Of a stretch of DNA of 64,000 nucleotides, positions 59,121-64,000 are shown piece by piece; the stretch's first letter is position 1; every line of letters begins with the position of its first letter. The DNA comes from Bryoerythrophyllum caledonicum (Eukaryota > Streptophyta > Bryopsida > Pottiales > Pottiaceae). Location of the stretch: positions 14,635,845-14,699,844 of the forward strand of contig OZ020524.1 of assembly GCA_963971425.1 (NCBI GenBank), given 5' to 3'. Position numbers and translations under genes: made by a program. Below the pieces are notes generated by a model. It was not told the origin of the DNA, did not search any database, and saw nothing but the letters and a program-made list of their open reading frames with translations.

Positions 59121-60550
59121 AGTCTGGAAGCTGCAACCAAGATTAAAAGCTTAGATCACGCCATAGTTGGTGTTGAGTGATTGTTTACGAGTGTTCAGTG
59201 AAGTAAAAGAATCACGTTTCAATAGGTTATGGGCCTACATTGTGCTGAGTCCGTTCCGCCAAAGTCTGCTGAGTTTTGGTGTGTTCTTGATTCCAACTAG
59301 GGTTTGAAGCTGAGAATAGATATCGTGTCGATTCTGCTTTTTTTCATCTGGTATATTGTAACTTTACTTCGTCATGGCTGAAGGTGGTGAGGCTAGGGAT
59401 ACATTTTCTATGGAAAAGTATGATGGCTCAAATATCAGCTATGACGCTTGCACATGCAATTTCTATTCAAGTCGAAGAATGTCTTTGATGTGGTAACGGG
59501 AACGAAGTCATGGGAGATGGTGGATGACGTTGTTGCCTGGGAGCAAAAAGACAAGACTGTCGAGCTTGCTATTTTAAATTCGGTGAGTACTTCCTACAAG
59601 CATGAAGCCATTCATTGCTCTACTTCGGCCGAAATGTGGTCTCACCATGCTGGAAGAGAAATTCTATAAGTGCAAGCTAGAAGAGCGAGTTTCTATCATT
59701 CCTTCTTTCAGTCAAATTCAAAGTTTGGCTAGACAGCTGAACGATCATGGAGAGCATATTTCAGAACAACAGATATTGAGTAAAATAAAATGTAGCCTTC
59801 CTCCACGTTTTGAACCTCTTCTCCTCACTTGGGATAGTGTTCATGTTCATGAGCAAACCTTGCGCTCCTTCCAGTCTCGACTTATAAGAGAGAAATATCA
59901 CTTCGCCAGAGAGATGGTCAAACTGATTCCCAATTAGATTCTGTTTTTTTCTCTTCGACTCAATCCTCTAGAGCTCCTCGCCGATCCTCTACTCGTGATA
60001 CAAAAGATCTTCAAAGAGAGCCTAAGTCTAGCAGTTCAATATCCCATCGAGACTCCAAGGATTCACGAGATATATCACGGTAGAAGCATGTTGCTCATGT
60101 TCTTAAGCTGAAATCTCAATCAGTCTGTTTCAATTGTGGAGAGCGCGGACATTGGCGAGGAGATTGTCCGCATGAGACTGTAAGCGACATTGACAGTGAT
60201 GCCTCTCCTCTTGTTGTTTCTCGACGAGCTTCGTGTCGACACCTGGTGCAGAAATCAAAGAAGTTTCTCAAACCTCGAAGCCAGGCACATGTCTCTCGGA
60301 GTGAACCTTTTAGTGATCCCTCTGACTCTAGTTCTTCTTCTAAACTTGTTAGTGAAGCATATTACACCATATCTGCTTATCCTAATGATCAAGATTCACT
60401 TGGAGGAGATTTCGGTTGGTTTGCAGATAGTGCTGCTACGGAACATATGTGTATCAGACGTTGTCGTGGAGAGAGAATTTGTTTTGGGAAAACACTGGAT
60501 TCTTGGCTGCTACCAACTATAGTAAAAAGAGAAGAGATGTGCTACTAATG
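59121..60550 (+). pseudogene. Copia (Ty1-type) retrotransposon gag-protease fragment, decayed
   Basis: From ATG 59374 the reading MAEGGEARDTFSMEKYDGSN starts a gag of the plant copia type. It continues with frame breaks near 59445 and 59640 through 'KSWEMVDD' and 'SLPPRFEPLLLTW'. It then reaches a CCHC zinc knuckle (CFNCGERGHWRGDC, 60126-60167) and the protease signature WFADSAATEHM (60417-60449). Integrase, reverse transcriptase and LTRs are not seen. It abuts array unit 3 at 59120. Confidence 0.8.
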
Positions 60551-61807
60551 TAAACTTCTTTAGTAGATAATGATAGGTAAAGCACTGATCTTAATCAAAA
60601 TTTCAAAATCTTGGCTCATCTTGATAAACTCTCGCAAGTAGTTAACATAAAAGATGTGTAAATTTGGGGCAGCAGAACCCCTCTTCACTAAACTGAGCTC
60701 TTCTACTTCATAAATAACTTTATACAGACATGTTATAGCTTTCTAGAAATCTAATACAGTAAAGCTCATACATGCTAAGTTTCAATATGAAACAAACTTT
60801 CCAACTATTTCTATGAAGAGTCAAAGTTACTGCTCTAAATTGTTCAAGTCACCCAACCCTTTCCCACTCCAAGTAGTATAACTCTTGCAATACGACTTGA
60901 AATAGAGCTTATAATATCTTTCTGTAAAGTTAAAAATAAAATAAACAAGTGGTTAAAGTTTCAACTCTAATGGCTTTATATATAATGATCTATGATTGCT
61001 CAAAGTCACTGCTTAAAACTTTTGGAATAATAACCGCTCCTCTGAGAACACCCCTTCAATGGATCAAGTGCCATGGCTCCATAACAGCTCGGATTTGAGC
61101 TTGTGATAGCTCATTGAGAAGCTAATTCAATGACCTTAATAAACACACAAATTTCTAGATGGAATCAAGGTTACTACTCTCAAAAATTCATGGCACTAGT
61201 ACCTTCTTTTATTCAAATCCTCACCACAACTTTTACATAACTCCAATTGGAGCGTGTGATAGCTTGTTGAAAAGCTATTAACAAATTCTACAACACTTTA
61301 AAAACTGACATCAAAACTCAAAAAATTGTACCTGTCACACTAGAAATCCTGAGCATCTTTTTATACTAAAGGGAGGAGGCTTTGATGCCATATTTATGTA
61401 AATCCGGACTTTAGGGTTAAATCTGGACTCTGGCACAATAACATGTGTCAGAAGGTAAACGGGAAATCTCCCGATCCTAAAGGTAAATAAGGAAATATTT
61501 AGAAGAATTGTGAATTTCTGAGGTAAATATGGGAGCTTTCAAAGGAAAATCATTTGAGAATCAAATTTAAATTGTAGTTTGATGAGAACCAATGTCTAAA
61601 GACCAGAGGATCACCCGATCTATGTCAAAGAGACAAATCACTCAATTCAACAACGGTAACACAGAGGGATCCAACAACACATAACGTCTCCATCAAACAA
61701 ATAGGCAGTTACTCAAACACAACGTATGAGAAAAATATTGACGAATCGTAATTTTATTCATAGAAATTAGCACCTCTACGTAAATAACTATCCTATGTAG
61801 GAACCAT
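60551..61807. other. AT-rich intergenic region
   Basis: No ORF, repeat or RNA gene could be supported. It lies between the copia remnant and the 3' end of the FCP1-like pair, and includes the presumed 3' UTR of the latter. Confidence 0.5.
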
Positions 61808-62497
61808 CTACAAAGTCCGTAGTACTCGGTCAATATGCCATGGTTTAAGCAGTCTACGTCTAAACTTTCCATCTATCTCATGCTGACGAAGATATTTCTT
61901 CATCGAGCGATAAGATCGGAGGGGAAAAATGAACGGAAGCAACGCTGTTGCAATGTCTGGTATGACATTGGATGCATTGGGTAATTCGATTTCACCAAGC
62001 CAGGACTTCGGAAAGTAACAAGCGTCATTTCCGTTGAAAACATGCCGCATTGGTTGGTCATCAACCATTAATACTCTGTCGGATAGACAGAGGTTCATAG
62101 TCTTCGGATCCGTTGAGAGTCTCTGGAGAACCTTGTCGCATAGAGGATAATCTCCAGGCCCAGAGCACTTGTTCCACCCATAGACGAAAAGAAGCCGAGT
62201 CCGTATCTCTTCGGGGAGAATGACTTCAAGAACCTTCTTTAGTTGCAATGGTACCATGCAAGACCAAATGCCGACATGGAAGGATCTTAGAAGGATTCTA
62301 AATGACTCCAAGAGTCCAGGCCGAACTAAAATATTCTTCGGATTGAAGCGTCGAGGGGTGGAATGATTGTATTGCTCGAAGCAAAACAGTCCGTTTACAG
62401 AGCAGAGGATAACTTTCTTTGGGACGTCAAGTCGTTGTAAACATAACAAATGAGAGAGGTTATGAAGACGACCGGAGGATCCTTCGGTCGTAAACAA
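61808..62497 (-). CDS. FCP1-like (HAD/NIF) phosphatase relative B, partial or degenerate
   Basis: A 229-codon open frame without an ATG near its beginning, so the coding part probably starts at a splice acceptor. It shows the HAD/FCP1-like layout: 'VILCSVNGLF' where the D-x-D nucleophile motif is expected, 'FHVGIWSCM' (motif II region), and 'DRVLMVDDQPMRHVF' (late acidic motif), with 'LFVYGWNKCSGPGDYPLCDKVL' between. The catalytic Asp appears replaced by Ser, so it may be catalytically dead. It lies 140 bp downstream of a homologous gene on the same strand, suggesting tandem duplication. Confidence 0.6.
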   Translation of the reverse strand: MFTTEGSSGRLHNLSHLLCLQRLDVPKKVILCSVNGLFCFEQYNHSTPRRFNPKNILVRPGLLESFRILLRSFHVGIWSCMVPLQLKKVLEVILPEEIRTRLLFVYGWNKCSGPGDYPLCDKVLQRLSTDPKTMNLCLSDRVLMVDDQPMRHVFNGNDACYFPKSWLGEIELPNASNVIPDIATALLPFIFPLRSYRSMKKYLRQHEIDGKFRRRLLKPWHIDRVLRTL

Positions 62498-62636
62498 TCA
62501 ATAGACAAGAATACAAAAGGACGAATGAAGGTAAAAATTTTGCAAAAAATTTAAAAGGAATGTACCATGCAACCTTCAAATTTACTATATGAAAACCAAA
62601 GTACAAGATATGACACAAACTATCGCCGAGATACAA

Positions 62637-63326
62637 TTAATCATTTGAATCGATTGTTTTTGAGATCCAGGTCCGAGAACACCCGGTAATGATATTTCTC
62701 GCTTCTTCGGTAGACCTAAAGCGACTGCCACGCACACATTCAGGAGGAACATTTTTCTGAACAAACTTTGCTACAGAGAGGTTGGACGAAAACATCCTCA
62801 TTAGCCAGGGCTTTAGGTGGTAATGAGAAACTTATCTGTCATTACACCAGCCCAAGGGAGAGGATGAATAGCATCATACTCGCCATTGAGGAGGTTTTTC
62901 TCAGGACTGTCGTCAATTAGCAACATCAATTCACATGCCACGTGATCATGTAGTTTAACGAGTACCAAGAGATCCTTCAATATGTATGCTTTGTCTCTAT
63001 TCACGGCTCTGGGAAAAGATGACTTCGTAACATTTGATTGGGTAAGAACTATGAGCTCCGATTTGGCATCCACAGTAGAACCTCGCAAAGCATCCTGTAA
63101 CATGGTATCGACATTCTTCTTTGTGGCGCAACTCCATATCACAACATTAGCCTGTTGATGCAACCACGCCAGCAAGAGGGGACAGTCGGGTCTAACAAGA
63201 TTTTCCCTCATCGGGCCAGCGATCCTATGAATAAAAAATCCATTCAAGTCGAGACAACAGTGTATCTTGGCATCCTTACCTTCAACACAGTGGGCGCAAG
63301 TGGGACTGCGGCACCAAGTACATTTC
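62637..63326 (-). CDS. FCP1-like (HAD/NIF) phosphatase relative A, 3' exons
   Basis: The exon opens at 63326 after CTTGTACAG. It reads CxxC-rich 'KCTWCRSPTCAHC', then 'IHCCLDLNGFF' (nucleophile Asp kept, second Asp replaced by Asn), 'ANVVIWSCATKKNV' and 'ELMLLIDDSPEKNLL'. The end 'KPWLMRMFSSNLSVAKF' up to TAA 62637-62639 lies in another frame from about 62815, which implies a one-base frame break or an unrecognised tiny intron. The same 'LLKPW' region is in frame in relative B. The family dephosphorylates Ser/Thr or acts as a pseudo-enzyme; role here unknown. Confidence 0.6.
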
Positions 63327-63526
63327 CTGTACAAGAGCAAGGTATGAAGGATGAGTGCGGTGCCAGGTGACCGGAGGATCCCTCGATCAGATAACAAGGT
63401 GGACAACGAAGGCAAGAGTGGTGAAGTGGAAGAAAAAAGGATGTGTGAGGTGCAGGGTGACCGGAGGATCCTTCGGTCAGATAACAAAGTGGACAATGAA
63501 GGCAAAAGAGGTGAGGTGGAACTGAC
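63327..63526 (-). repeat. Intron-like segment with two 91-bp tandem repeats
   Basis: Two copies (from about 63368 and 63459) contain the near-palindrome GACCGAAGGATCCTCCGGTC or a variant, plus TATCTGACCG and a TTGTCCAC-type stretch. A third copy of the near-palindrome lies at 62470-62489 at the start of relative B. Confidence 0.6.
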
Positions 63527-63995
63527 CCTGTGAAGAAGCTGCCGGACCATCACGAGGACGTGATGATTCACCCCTTTCACCAACATTAGCATCAGAAAAC
63601 CTGGGCACTTTCCTAGGAGGGCTGAATGGCACTAGATCGGCACTTGCGTCCTCGAAAATGCCTTGCAACATAGGCTCGTCGGTGCCCCCGACACCTGTAG
63701 AATCTGTAATCCGTACATGAAGTTTAGGAGGAACAATAGGATGCAAGATCTGCAGATTCGCTAGTGTGGCGGCTGCTGCCAATGTCGCCGTGCCATTAAG
63801 CTGTTGCGCAGCCTCCATTGGGAGGTTGGTGGAGGGTAGAGAAGAAGGATCAACCTGCAATGCTGTAGGTTGATCATCGGTTGGTGGTACAACCCTTGGT
63901 ACGACCCTACGGGATTTCATAGTTCTAGGACCAGTGGGTACACTAGGTACACCGATTGACGGCAGAGAATGGACATGATCTTCATTTTGTTGCAT
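63527..63995 (-). CDS. 5' exon, probably of FCP1-like gene A (partial at window edge)
   Basis: An open frame of about 156 codons read from ATG 63995 (MQQNEDHVHSLPSIGVP). It is rich in Pro, Ser, Thr and Ala, with 'PFSPPRKVPRF' and an apparent donor GTCAGT at about 63526. It looks like a disordered N-terminal region. Linking it to the phosphatase-like exon is inference from strand and spacing; the splice phase I tested does not match cleanly. More 5' sequence may lie beyond 64000. Confidence 0.45.
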
Positions 63996-64000
63996 CTCGT

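Overview
The window looks like repeat-rich nuclear DNA of a land plant. A bryophyte (moss) origin is the best guess; this is inference from recognised family styles, not a database match. The evidence is short GT-AG introns, a secreted cysteine-rich STIG1-like gene, plant-type MULE, Harbinger and copia transposons, and FCP1-like phosphatase homologues with a DLNG signature. No rRNA, tRNA or CRISPR array was seen.

Layout. Positions 1-1906 are an inverted partial copy of sequence found again at about 8518-10425. From 1915 to 59120 the window is a head-to-tail segmental array with a period of about 19.85 kb: unit 1 is 1915-21767, unit 2 is 21768-53248, and unit 3 is 53249-59120 (truncated). Each full unit carries, in order: two 217-bp TA-flanked MITEs; an 11.4-kb Mutator-like element (MULE) nested inside a small TA-flanked element; a GC-rich Harbinger-type MITE; a two-exon gene for a secreted cysteine-rich repeat protein; a three-exon minus-strand gene remnant; and a 165-residue hypothetical ORF. 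Unit 3 breaks off inside the MULE at 59120, where a decayed copia gag-protease fragment begins (59121-60550). The last 2.2 kb hold two tandem minus-strand FCP1-like phosphatase relatives.

The MULE has matching inverted ends that include 7-bp tandem repeats, and an 11-bp target duplication (ATGGATAACCA). It holds a decayed SWIM-type transposase on the minus strand and an unrecognised plus-strand transposon-type protein. It also holds a nested array of perfect DNA hairpins, a three-exon ORF, and a broken gene with the motif layout of a beta-class amino (N4C/N6A) DNA methyltransferase. The mutations I followed in the transposase and methyltransferase genes recur in the copies, so decay came before the segmental duplication.

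Unit 2 is interrupted by an 8.4-kb non-LTR retrotransposon (38664-47056). Its reading frame encodes a 2A-type DIETNPGP motif (with a degenerate second copy upstream), an APE endonuclease, reverse transcriptase and RNase H. After one in-frame TAG come a CCHC knuckle and a restriction-like (PD..E) endonuclease, a dual-endonuclease arrangement resembling Dualen/RandI. The element sits between two direct copies of the same 3.7-4.0 kb of unit sequence, arranged as in a giant target-site duplication.

The cysteine-rich gene is present three times with 4, 3 and 5 nearly identical 165-bp repeats. Other differences between units are few, so array length in this gene is changing much faster than its surroundings.
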